NCBI GenBank assembly: GCA_943787745.1 | Contig: CALSNJ010000004.1 | Coordinates: 124,001-188,000 of the forward strand | Origin: an uncultured Alphaproteobacteria bacterium | Lineage (GTDB): Bacteria > Pseudomonadota > Alphaproteobacteria > UBA6615 | Reading direction: 5' to 3' | Length of the DNA stretch: 64,000 bases | Part shown: piece by piece, positions 8,929 to 16,912 of the stretch | Numbering within the stretch: position 1 is the stretch's first letter | Layout of the letters: each line of letters begins with the position of its first letter | The notes under the pieces: generated by a model | What the model saw: only the letters and a program-made list of their open reading frames with translations | Told to the model about the DNA's origin: nothing | Database searches by the model: none | Position numbers and translations under genes: made by a program

Positions 8929-9411
8929 TTAGCTCCCCTGCATCGTCTTGGCAGCATCCAGTGCCGCGTCGACGATTCCCTGATAGCCGGTGCACCGGCA
9001 AATATTTCCTGAAATGGCTTCGCGCACTTCACGCTCGCTCGGATCAGGGTTGTCGCGCAGGAACGCTGCCAGTGAGGTCAGCATGCCCGGCGTGCAGAAG
9101 CCGCATTGCAGCCCATGGTGTTTCCAGAAGGCTTCCTGCAGCGGGTGCAGCGTGCCGTCTTCATCGGCCAGACCTTCAACAGTCGTCACCTCCTGCCCAT
9201 TGGCCTGAACGGCCAGCATCAGACAGGATCGCACCGCTTCACCGTCAACCATCACGGTGCAAGCGCCACAGACGCCGTGCTCGCACCCCATATGGGTGCC
9301 GGTCAGCCCCAGACCATGGCGCAGAAAATCGCCAAGGCTGGTGCGGGTTTCAACATTGGCGGTGTGGCTTTTGCCATTCACCGTGACTTCGATATCGCGG
9401 GTATCAGCCAT
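8929..9411 (-). CDS. Molybdenum hydroxylase [2Fe-2S] small subunit (CoxS-like)
   Basis: A 160-residue electron-transfer subunit with two [2Fe-2S] clusters. The plant-ferredoxin-type cluster uses CEHGVCGAC (about residues 43-51) and a later Cys in RSCLMLAV. The second, helical cluster uses LQCGFCTPGM (about 100-109) and ICRCTGYQ (about 136-143). It passes electrons from the Mo site to the FAD subunit. It sits between the medium (9414) and large (8924) subunit genes with gaps of only 2 and 4 bases, so one mRNA is certain by arrangement. Confidence 0.95.
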   Translation of the reverse strand: MADTRDIEVTVNGKSHTANVETRTSLGDFLRHGLGLTGTHMGCEHGVCGACTVMVDGEAVRSCLMLAVQANGQEVTTVEGLADEDGTLHPLQEAFWKHHGLQCGFCTPGMLTSLAAFLRDNPDPSEREVREAISGNICRCTGYQGIVDAALDAAKTMQGS

Positions 9412-9413
9412 CT

Positions 9414-10280
9414 TCAGGCACTCCCAGATGCGCGTTCGGCGGCTTGGACAAGCGCGCGTTCAACAAGGGTCGCAGCAAGTCGCTGGCGGTAGGCAGAGCT
9501 CACATAGGCGTCCGACATGGCGTCGATCCCGCGTGCGATTTCTGCAGAAGCTTTGAAGGCCTCAGCATTCGGAGCCGCGCCGACCAGCGCGGTTTCGGCT
9601 TCGGTCAACCGAAGCGGCCGGACATCCGCACCACCAATAGAAATCGCAGCACGACTGATCGTGCCGCCTTCAACCTCAAGCAACGCGGCGACCGCGATCA
9701 TGGCAAAATCACCATGGCGTCGGGCGAACTCAACAAAACCATAACCATGGTCAGCGCCCCAATACGGCACCGTAATCTTGGTCAGCAACTCGTCCGGCCC
9801 CAGCGTCGGAATCATGTAGGCGAGCGGCCATTCGGCAAACGGAATGTCCCTCGCGCCATCCGGACCATGAGCGGTCAGGACCCCGTCATAGGCAGCCATC
9901 AGACATGGCAATTCGGCAGATGGATCGAGGTGACACAGACTGCCTCCGATGGTGCCGCGATTACGGGTCTGGAAATGCCCGACATTCTCCAGCGCTTCGG
10001 GAATGATTGGCGTCTTTGCGACCACAGCCGCATCGCGCATCAGATCACGCTGGCGGGTCATGGCGCCGATCTCCAGCGCGCTGCCGGTGTCCGTCACACC
10101 GGATATGCCCGCAACCCCGTTCAGGTCGATGACATGATCGGGCACAACGAAGCGCATGTTGAGCATCGGCATGAGCGACTGGCCCCCGGCGAGAACCTTG
10201 GCGTCCTCATGCTCTGCGAGAAGCGCGACGGCTTCCTCCGGCGTCGCCGGATCGTGATAAGTAAAAGGTGCTGGTTTCAT
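9414..10280 (-). CDS. Molybdenum hydroxylase FAD-binding medium subunit (CoxM-like)
   Basis: A 288-residue FAD subunit. FAD-contact motifs are AKVLAGGQSLMPMLNMR (about 29-45) and TIGGSLCHLDPSAELP (about 110-125). The C-terminal CO_deh_flav_C domain runs from about residue 175. It re-oxidises the iron-sulfur clusters and passes electrons to a quinone or other acceptor. It lies in an operon upstream of the small and large subunit genes and 15 bases downstream of the CoxG-type gene. Start ATG at 10280 opens MKPAPFTYHDPATPEEAV, standard for the family. Confidence 0.93.
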   Translation of the reverse strand: MKPAPFTYHDPATPEEAVALLAEHEDAKVLAGGQSLMPMLNMRFVVPDHVIDLNGVAGISGVTDTGSALEIGAMTRQRDLMRDAAVVAKTPIIPEALENVGHFQTRNRGTIGGSLCHLDPSAELPCLMAAYDGVLTAHGPDGARDIPFAEWPLAYMIPTLGPDELLTKITVPYWGADHGYGFVEFARRHGDFAMIAVAALLEVEGGTISRAAISIGGADVRPLRLTEAETALVGAAPNAEAFKASAEIARGIDAMSDAYVSSAYRQRLAATLVERALVQAAERASGSA

Positions 10281-10295
10281 GGATCTGTCGTCTCC

Positions 10296-10899
10296 CTACC
10301 GCTTGCCGCGGATCATCGCCCAGATCGCCCGGAAAAACAGGCTGATCCCGGAAATGCTGTTGTCATTCTGAACGTTGGACGGGGCCGGAGCTGGTTCTTC
10401 GGCCGCCGGACTGTCAGCCGCTGCTGCAGCAGCTGGCACAGCAGTATCCACGCCGATCTCGGTTTCAAGATTGTTCGCAAAATCCGTGATGATCTGGCCC
10501 GCAATCGCATCAATCAGGCCCGACGCCCGACCGTACTGCGCAATAGAGCCGGTCAGGTTCAACTCGGTGGTGATATCGACCCGGGTCTGCCCGCCATCCT
10601 CGGTCATTTTGAAGACCACGTCGGCATCGGCTGAACCGCGCCCTTTGCTGTCATTGCCCTTGGCGTGCACCGTCGCGCTGCGATTGGCTTCGTCGATGGT
10701 CGTGATTTCGGCCTCGCCCGAAAACGTCAGGCTCACCGGCCCAACGCGCAACTTGGCGTTGCCCTTTGTATTTATGTTCGCCAATAACTTCGGTGAGTTC
10801 GGCACCGGGCATGCAAGGCGCGATTCGCGGCACATCGAGGAGCACCTTCCACGCCGTGTCGGGGTCAGCCGGGACGATAAAACTGTTGTTGAGCTGCAT
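10296..10899 (-). pseudogene. coxG: CoxG-family protein gene with a +1 frameshift
   Basis: The SRPBCC-fold CoxG protein, which helps mature or membrane-anchor CO dehydrogenase-like enzymes. The first 43 or so codons (MQLNNSFIVPADPDTAWKVL onward, to HKYKG) and the remaining roughly 157 codons (from NAKLRVGPVSLTFSGEAE to IWAMIRGKR) lie in different frames. They join exactly if one base is removed from the AAAGGG run at 10761-10766 (minus strand). The tail after the SRPBCC domain is Ala/Pro-rich and ends in a short hydrophobic membrane-anchor helix (ISGISLFFRAIWAMI). It is the first gene of the Mo-hydroxylase operon. Either a real frameshift or a one-base consensus error; conservation on both sides favours the latter. 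Confidence 0.8.
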
Positions 10900-11008
10900 T
10901 CGACAATCCGCCCCGCGTAAAACTCTGAATCACAGGCATCCGCCCGCTTTGGTGAAGGGGGACCATAATTTTCATATAATGGAATCGCAACCGGCCAAGG
11001 GCAAAAAA

Positions 11009-11830
11009 CTACAGGCCGTCATCCTGCCCGTGGACGTGATAGCCAATCTCGCGGGACGGAGCGCGCCCGGCACTGTCGACACCCGTGGGCAACCACGCAC
11101 AAACATTGGCGCCCGGCGACCAGATGGTCTCGCACGGCCCCGGCACGAAGAATTCCACAAAGACAAATTTTTCATCAGACTGATTGATGAAAGCGTGGGG
11201 CTCGTGCTCGTAATTGTAGAGCAGGTCACCCGCTTCGAGCACATGCCCGGTGCCGTCGAGTAACGCTGTGCCACGACCGGAAATCACGTACTGAAAATGC
11301 TCCGCACCCACATGATGATGCTCGGGTGCTGATGCACCCGGCGGGTAGGAAATCATCTCGCCCTTGAAGGCATGGGTCCCGGCCAGCGCCGGTGTCGCCA
11401 TGTATATGCGGCTGCGCGCGTCATGCTCGGATTCCAGAACCGGCTCCCGGGTCCAGTCGACCTGCCGCAGTTCGTTGGGCATCTCTGCAATGTCGGGATC
11501 AAAGCGTGCAGCGTCGGGCACACGCGCCAGCAGCAGATCGGTTTTCTCGTCACCCGCGGTAAACACGCCAGCAAAACCAAGCGGCAAATAAGAGATCATG
11601 TCTGGCGTGGTGTCTTGTTCGGCCAACACACCGCCACCCGAGAGCACCTGCACCCAGCCAACCATGTCCGGATCGAGCGCGAGATCGTAAGCAGCGCCCG
11701 GGGCAATCGTAACTTTGTCGAGGCTGATCTGGTCGTTGCCGATAACATCGGGCGTCAGCAACGCAGAGACCTGAAAACCATTCTCCGGCTCCAGGGCTGC
11801 AATCTCTTTTCCACTCACAATGACCGGCAT
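11009..11830 (-). CDS. Bicupin protein
   Basis: A 273-residue protein with two cupin barrels. The N-terminal one (about 1-130) lacks clear metal ligands. The C-terminal one carries ligands in PEHHHVGAEHFQYVISGRG (HxH and Glu/His, about 170-188) and the distal His in NYEHEPHAFINQ. The layout recalls (S)-ureidoglycine aminohydrolase and other bicupins, but identity cannot be assigned. It lies 110 bases upstream of the CoxG gene on the same strand, so it may belong to the Mo-hydroxylase pathway. That pairing with a purine-type hydroxylase and an oxamate amidohydrolase-like protein at 2153-3742 hints at purine or ureide breakdown, an inference only. Confidence 0.8.
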   Translation of the reverse strand: MPVIVSGKEIAALEPENGFQVSALLTPDVIGNDQISLDKVTIAPGAAYDLALDPDMVGWVQVLSGGGVLAEQDTTPDMISYLPLGFAGVFTAGDEKTDLLLARVPDAARFDPDIAEMPNELRQVDWTREPVLESEHDARSRIYMATPALAGTHAFKGEMISYPPGASAPEHHHVGAEHFQYVISGRGTALLDGTGHVLEAGDLLYNYEHEPHAFINQSDEKFVFVEFFVPGPCETIWSPGANVCAWLPTGVDSAGRAPSREIGYHVHGQDDGL

Positions 11831-11956
11831 GTTGTAATCCCTTCAAATTCAATCGTGCAAAACCTAGTCAGCCCAATGCGACTCCGCCAGAGGTTTTGCT
11901 GCAATCGGAAATCGATCGTTTCACAAGTCAACTCTCTCCGGATCGAATTGCGCAGA

Positions 11957-12445
11957 TTATAGACAAGAACCCAGCCGCACCTCCGCTTCCGCCCGAACGA
12001 GCTGTTCTCGTTCATCAAACTGTACAGCCACAAACTGATGATTGAGACAAACCAAAGAACTCCATGTTCTCTGGTAGATCATTCCGCCACTCTCGAAAAT
12101 ACCGCCGCGAAACGATTGGGTACCATTCATAAACTGCGGAGCCAAACCCTGCTCGGGCCCATTGTGAAATGACTCCATGGTGTTGTGAACCCACCGCTCA
12201 AACCCCCCGGCACTGAGTGTGGCCAACACATCTGTCTTCTCCATCCCGACCTCGAACGGCCCGGGAATCAAGGAAACCCTTTCGCCAAACGGTCGGCCCA
12301 AAATCAATGGCTCAATGTGCCGACCGACTGGACCGGCCTCAATGTAGCGGTGGACAGACCACGCAGTCGTGAGCAAGACCACGAGACCGAGATAGGTCGC
12401 ACCCACGGCCATGAAGCAAACGACTAGAATTTTGAGAATTCGCAC
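11957..12445 (-). CDS. Hypothetical membrane-anchored protein
   Basis: A protein of about 162 residues that I do not recognise. The N-terminal transmembrane helix (about 4-29, ILKILVVCFMAVGATYLGLV) is followed by a soluble, probably periplasmic domain containing MEKTDVLATLSAGGFERW, a beta-strand repeat-like pattern seen in small outer-domain proteins. The start is taken as GTG 12445 because AGGGG lies seven bases upstream; the open frame extends to 12502. It lies between the cupin gene and tRNA-Leu on the minus strand. Confidence 0.6.
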   Translation of the reverse strand: MRILKILVVCFMAVGATYLGLVVLLTTAWSVHRYIEAGPVGRHIEPLILGRPFGERVSLIPGPFEVGMEKTDVLATLSAGGFERWVHNTMESFHNGPEQGLAPQFMNGTQSFRGGIFESGGMIYQRTWSSLVCLNHQFVAVQFDEREQLVRAEAEVRLGSCL

Positions 12446-12527
12446 GCGAAACCCCTGCCTGATATCCGAATACAGCGTGAATGGAATTCGGCACGGAAGC
12501 AAATCCGGCTGGGTCTATTGAAATCGT

Positions 12528-12614
12528 TGGTGCCCCCGGGGAGACTTGAACTCCCACTCCCTTGCGAGAAACAGATTTTGAGTCTGCCGCGTCTACCAAT
12601 TCCGCCACAGGGGC
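12528..12614 (-). tRNA. tRNA-Leu (anticodon CAA)
   Basis: An 87-base tRNA including an encoded 3' CCA. The acceptor arm GCCCCTG (from 12614) pairs with CGGGGGC. The D-arm GGCGGAATTGGTAGACGC, the long variable arm and GTTCAAGTC T-arm are class II (leucine) features. The anticodon loop CTCAAAA gives CAA, which reads UUG. No partner tRNA lies nearby. Confidence 0.96.
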
Positions 12615-12690
12615 ACCGGATTGCGTGAACACTCCATAGTTCCGGCAATGGGCCAGCGTCAACCATCGAGGGAGGATAAAATTCTCAACC

Positions 12691-12708
12691 TGTGATCCGT
12701 GTCACTTC
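12691..12708. promoter_or_regulatory. CRP/FNR-type palindrome upstream of small secreted protein gene
   Basis: The sequence CTGTGATCCGTGTCACTT fits TGTGA-N6-TCACA with one mismatch at the last position. It lies 58 bases before the ATG at 12766, a usual spot for an activator. A better example lies at 44998-45015. The binding protein is not identified. Confidence 0.4.
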
Positions 12709-12765
12709 GGTCTCGCCCGATTGCGCCTATTTCAGGTCTATCGACAATCCGTGGAGCGCAGAACA

Positions 12766-12999
12766 ATGCGAACGCAACTGAGTGTCCTGACTTCTTTGAT
12801 GGCCCTTTGGCTGGCCGTGATCGCTCTGATGGCACTGGCGCCGGAAGCTGCGGGCATGCGTGTGGCCAATGCAGACTCCAAGCACCCCACTGCCGAAAAC
12901 ATGCCCGCTCCGCAATCCTTCAGCCACACCGGACTTTGGGTCGCCGAAATCAGCGCTGACGGAACCGCCGTGTTCGTACGGGACATCCGGCCGCGATAG
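12766..12999 (+). CDS. Hypothetical small secreted or membrane-anchored protein
   Basis: A 77-residue orphan. The N-terminus MRTQLSVLTSLMALWLAVIA forms a hydrophobic signal or anchor helix; about 45 mostly polar residues follow (HTGLWVAEISADGTAVFVRD), with no cysteines. GGAG lies nine bases before the ATG. An in-frame ATG-less extension to 12721 lacks coding character. Real-gene status is moderately supported by the signal sequence, the ribosome site and the CRP-like palindrome upstream. Confidence 0.5.
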   Translation: MRTQLSVLTSLMALWLAVIALMALAPEAAGMRVANADSKHPTAENMPAPQSFSHTGLWVAEISADGTAVFVRDIRPR

Positions 13000-13116
13000 A
13001 GTTTTCAATACAGACAAGATGGACAGTCCGAAATTGGACTGTTACAGGGCGACATCAACGCGGCGCTGAATACTTTGAAAGTGCTGTAAACCTCTCGCCC
13101 GGGACATCACACAAGT

Positions 13117-13698
13117 ATGTTACGCGCCCTTTATGACTGGACCATGCAGCTGGGTGCTTCGCGCCACGCGGTCTGGGCGCTTGTGCTGATCGCCTTTATC
13201 GAGAGTTCGTTTTTTCCGATCCCGGTCGATCTGCTGCTGATCCCGATGGTCCTTGCGGCCCGGGAACGCGCGTGGCGCCTGGCCACAATCTGCACGCTCG
13301 CCTCGGTGGCGGGGGGCTATTTTGGATACTTCATCGGGTTCAGCCTGTTTGAAACTGTCGGGCGACCGATCATCGATTTCTACGGGTTCCAGGAGACTTT
13401 CGCGCGCTTCACAGAGCGTTACAACGAGATGGGTGCCTGGATCGTCGCAGTCTTCGGAGTTACGCCCTTCCCCTACAAAGTGGTGACAATTGCCAGCGGC
13501 GTCACCCAGCTGGATCCGCTTGTCTTCGGGATCGCCTCGCTGGGTTCACGCGGCATCCGGTTCTTCCTCGTGGCGGCGCTGATCTGGTATTTCGGGCCGC
13601 CGATCCGACTGTTCATCGAGAAATATCTCGGCTGGCTCGTGCTCGCCTTTGTGGTGCTTCTGATCGGCGGTTTCGTTTTGATCAAATACGCCTTCTAG
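13117..13698 (+). CDS. YqaA-family (DedA-related) inner-membrane protein
   Basis: A 193-residue integral membrane protein of the DedA/SNARE-associated superfamily, YqaA branch. The signature is the re-entrant loop FIESSFFPIPVDLLLIPMVL (about 28-47), followed by a GGYFGYFIGF helix and the conserved second motif FGVTPFPYKVVTIASG (about 110-125). It ends with a C-terminal helix. Relatives are implicated in membrane homeostasis and lipid-carrier handling. It is upstream of dsbB and coq7 in the same direction with a 32-base gap, so it is probably co-transcribed. Confidence 0.88.
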   Translation: MLRALYDWTMQLGASRHAVWALVLIAFIESSFFPIPVDLLLIPMVLAARERAWRLATICTLASVAGGYFGYFIGFSLFETVGRPIIDFYGFQETFARFTERYNEMGAWIVAVFGVTPFPYKVVTIASGVTQLDPLVFGIASLGSRGIRFFLVAALIWYFGPPIRLFIEKYLGWLVLAFVVLLIGGFVLIKYAF

Positions 13699-13730
13699 CG
13701 TCCGCGCTGCGAAGACCCTATATCCAGTCC

Positions 13731-14264
13731 ATGGTTCTGCAACGCCTCGCCATCGCGCTTCGCGAACAGCCCCGCCTCTTTCCCGCCATCACATTTTTGG
13801 CGAGCGGGTCCATGCTGGCCATTGCCTGGGGCTTCCAGCTGATCGGCGGCTTGCAGCCTTGCACGCTTTGCCTCTACCAGCGCTGGCCGCACTGGGTCGT
13901 CCTCGGGTTATCGGTTCTCACGATTGTGGTCGCTCGCCGTCTGAGCCTGCGCGGGCTGGCCGTGTTCGCAATCCTTTGTGGCCTGACATTTCTCACCGGC
14001 GCCGGGATTGCCGGTTTTCATGTCGGCGTCGAACACGGGTGGTGGGAAGGTCTGGCGGCATGTGGCGGCGGCGGACTGGGCGACCCGAACATGTCGCTCG
14101 ACGAACTCAGGGAAAGAATGTTTTCCACCCCGGTCGTCCGCTGCGACGACGTGGCATGGTCTCTGTTCGGAATCTCCATGGCAGGATGGAACTTCCTCGC
14201 CTCCCTTGGGTTTGCTGTCGCAGCCACCGGGGCGGCATGCATGTTCTGGCGGAAAACGGCATGA
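13731..14264 (+). CDS. dsbB: Disulfide bond formation protein B
   Basis: A 177-residue four-helix inner-membrane thiol oxidase that reoxidises periplasmic DsbA and passes electrons to quinone. The first redox pair is Cys44-Cys47 (LQPCTLCLYQRWPHW) and the second is Cys111 and Cys138 in the second periplasmic loop (AACGGG ... VVRCDDV). The Arg after the first pair (QRW) is the quinone-linked residue. The stop codon overlaps the coq7 start (ATGA), giving translational coupling with a ubiquinone biosynthesis gene. Confidence 0.93.
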   Translation: MVLQRLAIALREQPRLFPAITFLASGSMLAIAWGFQLIGGLQPCTLCLYQRWPHWVVLGLSVLTIVVARRLSLRGLAVFAILCGLTFLTGAGIAGFHVGVEHGWWEGLAACGGGGLGDPNMSLDELRERMFSTPVVRCDDVAWSLFGISMAGWNFLASLGFAVAATGAACMFWRKTA

Positions 14265-14836
14265 CCGAAGAGAAGTCGAAACACCCCAAGCGCACCGGCG
14301 ACAACCGGCTGCCGGGAGATCCCGATCGGGAGACGCTGATCAAGCGCATGATCCGGGTCGATCACGCCGGTGAATATGGTGCCGCGCGGATCTATGAAGG
14401 TCAGCTCGCCGTGCTGGGCAAACAACCTGTCGGCGACACGATCCGGCACATGGCCGAACAGGAACAAAAACATCTCGACGCTTTCGAACGCCTCATCGTC
14501 GAACGCCGGGTTCGCCCGACGGTTCTCACGCCTGTTTGGCACGCGGCGGGATTTGCGCTTGGCGCAGCCAGTGCTGCGCTGGGCGAGCGCGCCGCCATGG
14601 CCTGCACGGTCGCCGTTGAAGAGGTCATCGAGGAACATTACGCGCACCAGGCCGAACAGCTGGGCGATGATGAAAGTGAATTGCGCGAGATGATCGAGGA
14701 ATTCCGCGCGGAAGAACTCGAGCACAAGGATACCGGCCTCGAACACGACGCCGAATCTGCGCCGGGTTACCGATTGCTCTCCGAAGCCGTCAAAGCCGGC
14801 TCCCGCGCGGCGATCTGGTTGTCGACGCGCTACTAG
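14261..14836 (+). CDS. coq7: Demethoxyubiquinone hydroxylase (Coq7/UbiF-equivalent)
   Basis: A 191-residue diiron monooxygenase that hydroxylates 2-octaprenyl-3-methyl-6-methoxy-1,4-benzoquinol in ubiquinone biosynthesis. The six iron ligands are in HAGEYGAARIYEGQ, EQEQKHLDAFERL (ExxH), VEEVIEEHYAHQ and FRAEELEHKDTG (ExxH). The start at 14261 overlaps the dsbB stop by four bases. A longer open frame upstream is a shadow of dsbB. It is a peripheral membrane protein at the inner membrane. Confidence 0.95.
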   Translation: MTEEKSKHPKRTGDNRLPGDPDRETLIKRMIRVDHAGEYGAARIYEGQLAVLGKQPVGDTIRHMAEQEQKHLDAFERLIVERRVRPTVLTPVWHAAGFALGAASAALGERAAMACTVAVEEVIEEHYAHQAEQLGDDESELREMIEEFRAEELEHKDTGLEHDAESAPGYRLLSEAVKAGSRAAIWLSTRY

Positions 14837-14842
14837 ACGGCC

Positions 14843-15403
14843 TTAAGCGTCCAATTCTGAATCCCAGTAAAGGTAATCGCTCCAGCTTTCATGGAGAAAG
14901 TTCGGTGGGAAGGCGCGGCCATTTTCGATCAACTCATAGGTTGTTGGCTGGCGCGGCACGTTGAGCAGATGCATTCCGGCCTCTTGCGGCGTCTTGTTTG
15001 CCTTCCGCAGGTTCCAGTCACTCGACGACGTCACCACATTTTCCCAGCTGGTTCGGCCGCCACGTGAACGCGGGAGCACATGGTCAAATGTCAGTTCATG
15101 TGCGGGCAGGCGCTGGCCACTGTATTGGCAGGTAAACCGGTCACGCAGAAACACATTGAAACGCGTGAAGGCCGGGCGTTCGGCTGGCTTAATGTACTCC
15201 TTCAGGGACACCACGCTGGGCAGGGCGAGCTCGAGTGTCGGAGAGCGGATCACGCGGTCATATTCGGCAACCGTGTTGACCCGGCCCATAAGAGTGGCTT
15301 TCACCGCCTCCTGCCAGGGCCAGAGCGATAGTGGAAAATAGCTCAGCGGACGAAAATCCGCGTTCAGAACCAATGCCGGACATTTTTCCAGCGCGACGTC
15401 CAT
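14843..15403 (-). CDS. HNH endonuclease family protein with incomplete zinc site
   Basis: A 186-residue HNH protein of a family conserved in Alphaproteobacteria. The beta-beta-alpha metal core is TFDHVLPRSRGG (His108) and TSWENVVTSSSDWNLRK (Asn122, Asn131). Most homologues hold a structural zinc with two CxxC pairs (CQYCG and CSPCN). Here the first pair keeps Cys92 but has Ser95, and the second is SSSDW, so the zinc site is lost. The catalytic His and Asn remain. The biological substrate is unknown. It is convergent with coq7, six bases apart. Confidence 0.85.
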   Translation of the reverse strand: MDVALEKCPALVLNADFRPLSYFPLSLWPWQEAVKATLMGRVNTVAEYDRVIRSPTLELALPSVVSLKEYIKPAERPAFTRFNVFLRDRFTCQYSGQRLPAHELTFDHVLPRSRGGRTSWENVVTSSSDWNLRKANKTPQEAGMHLLNVPRQPTTYELIENGRAFPPNFLHESWSDYLYWDSELDA

Positions 15404-15536
15404 TCTTGCCCTCCCGGGTTCAATCGCGGAACGCTCGTCTCCGCGAATTCTAGGAACGTACTCGATTCACTTCAAAATAATTTTTGCGCCAGTTTCATAT
15501 ATTTTCTTTTTATCACAACCACTTGAAACAATTCAG

Positions 15537-16208
15537 TCACTTTTCCGGCGGGCCTTCAAACACGCGCTTCAACAATGCCATCGCAAATCCCAAGCCTTCA
15601 TTGTCAATGCCGTGACCAAGCCCGGGTCGGGTCATTGCCGAGACCGGCACCCCAACACCATTGAGAGCCGCCTCGGCTTGTGCAAGCGATGAATAGGGCA
15701 CGATGTCGTCCGCGTCCCCATGCACGAGCAGGACCGGCGGCTTGACCGTGATCTCCGCGGCCAGAGCCTCAGGCGCGGCCAGCGATCCCGAGAACCCGAG
15801 CAAGGCAGCGGGGCAAGTCTTTCGGCGCAGGCCCACATGAAGCGCCATCCGGCAGCCCTGACTAAACCCAAAGATCGCGAGGTTCTCGTTCTCCAGACCA
15901 AGGCGATCCAGATGGTGATCAAGGAAGTCATCGATTGCCGGAGCTGCCGCGCGGACGCCGGCGGCCATGTATTCGGGATCACGGTTCGATGAATCAAACC
16001 ACTGCAGGGCAGAGGGATAACCATCGAGAGTCAGTGGCGCGTCCGGGCTCAAAAAGGCCGCATCCGGGAATTGTTCGGCAAGGATGGGCGCCAAGCCAAT
16101 CAGGTCATCGCCATTGGCACCGCGACCATGCAAAAAGACCACGAGTTGTTTGGCTGCATTCCCCGAAGCAGGGTCACGGCTCGGGCCGGTCAGAAGTTTG
16201 TCGGTCAT
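15537..16208 (-). CDS. Phospholipase/carboxylesterase family alpha/beta hydrolase
   Basis: A 223-residue serine hydrolase of the acyl-protein thioesterase/YpfH group. The N-terminal oxyanion segment is VVFLHGRGANGDDLIGLA; the nucleophile Ser is in IFGFSQGCRMALH (about residue 118). The acid is in HGDADDIVPY and the base His in GLGHGIDNEG. The start at 16208 is preceded by GAGA and gives the standard family N-terminus. It is cytoplasmic, with no signal peptide. Ester substrate unknown. It follows the glycosylase gene by 26 bases on the same strand. Confidence 0.88.
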   Translation of the reverse strand: MTDKLLTGPSRDPASGNAAKQLVVFLHGRGANGDDLIGLAPILAEQFPDAAFLSPDAPLTLDGYPSALQWFDSSNRDPEYMAAGVRAAAPAIDDFLDHHLDRLGLENENLAIFGFSQGCRMALHVGLRRKTCPAALLGFSGSLAAPEALAAEITVKPPVLLVHGDADDIVPYSSLAQAEAALNGVGVPVSAMTRPGLGHGIDNEGLGFAMALLKRVFEGPPEK

Positions 16209-16234
16209 GGTCTTTATCTCTCGCACCAAAATTG

Positions 16235-16849
16235 TCAGATCGCTTCGATATGATAGGCGTGCCAGAGCAAACGCGCAGCCGCACTTCGCCATGGTCGCCA
16301 GATTTCAGATTCCTTTCGCAGCTCTCCCGGCGTCCAGCGTGTGCCATCTCCCAGATGACGGCCAGCGGAAGCCACCAGCGCCAGATCATCGGCGGGCATC
16401 ACATCGGTCCGACCAAGCGCAAACAGCAAATAACACTCGGCACTCCACCGCCCGATGCCTTTGAGCACGACCAGCGTGTCGATCGCCGCTTCATCTTCCA
16501 TCCGCCGGAGTTTGTTCAGATCCAGCGCACCGCTGACGACCGCTTCGGCCAGACCGCGCCCATAGACGATCTTCTGGCGACTAAGCCCCAGCGCGCGGAG
16601 CGCATCATCATCCATCGCGACAAAAGCCATCGGGTCCTTTGCAACGCCAGCAATCTCCATACGCTTCCAGATCGCCGCGGCAGCATGGGTCGACAATTGC
16701 TGACCAACGATCACCCGCAACAGAGTCGCAAACCCCGGTGGCCGCGCGCGTGGGCCGGGTGTGCCCGCTTGTTTCCAGAGATCGGCCATACGGGGATCGA
16801 GTTTTCCCAGTTCGGTCAGTCCTGCCTCTAGCCGTTTGGTTGTTTTCAT
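16235..16849 (-). CDS. DNA-3-methyladenine glycosylase family (AlkA-like HhH-GPD)
   Basis: A 204-residue base-excision repair glycosylase. The helix-hairpin-helix is LKGIGRWSAECYLL (about 129-142) and the catalytic Asp is in MPADDLALVA (Asp154/155). A first-domain HhH support motif is VGQQLSTHAAAAIW. It removes alkylated purines from DNA. The ATG at 16849 has GGGGCG upstream; the open frame extends to a TTG at 16879. It lacks the N-terminal TBP-like domain of E. coli AlkA, as is common for this shorter subfamily. Confidence 0.88.
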   Translation of the reverse strand: MKTTKRLEAGLTELGKLDPRMADLWKQAGTPGPRARPPGFATLLRVIVGQQLSTHAAAAIWKRMEIAGVAKDPMAFVAMDDDALRALGLSRQKIVYGRGLAEAVVSGALDLNKLRRMEDEAAIDTLVVLKGIGRWSAECYLLFALGRTDVMPADDLALVASAGRHLGDGTRWTPGELRKESEIWRPWRSAAARLLWHAYHIEAI

Positions 16850-16912
16850 CGCATCATCGCCCCGTTCATACGGGCGCAATTGTGCGCCTTTCGTCGAAAA
16901 CAGGGAACTCCC

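Noticed and set aside
8924..9032. Longer start for the Mo-hydroxylase large subunit
   Set aside because: The upstream frame overlaps the small-subunit gene and has no homology-like sequence; the ATG at 8924 has a good ribosome site.
12339..12666. Open frames across tRNA-Leu
   Set aside because: They read through the tRNA gene and give the well-known spurious PVAELVDAADSK-type peptide.
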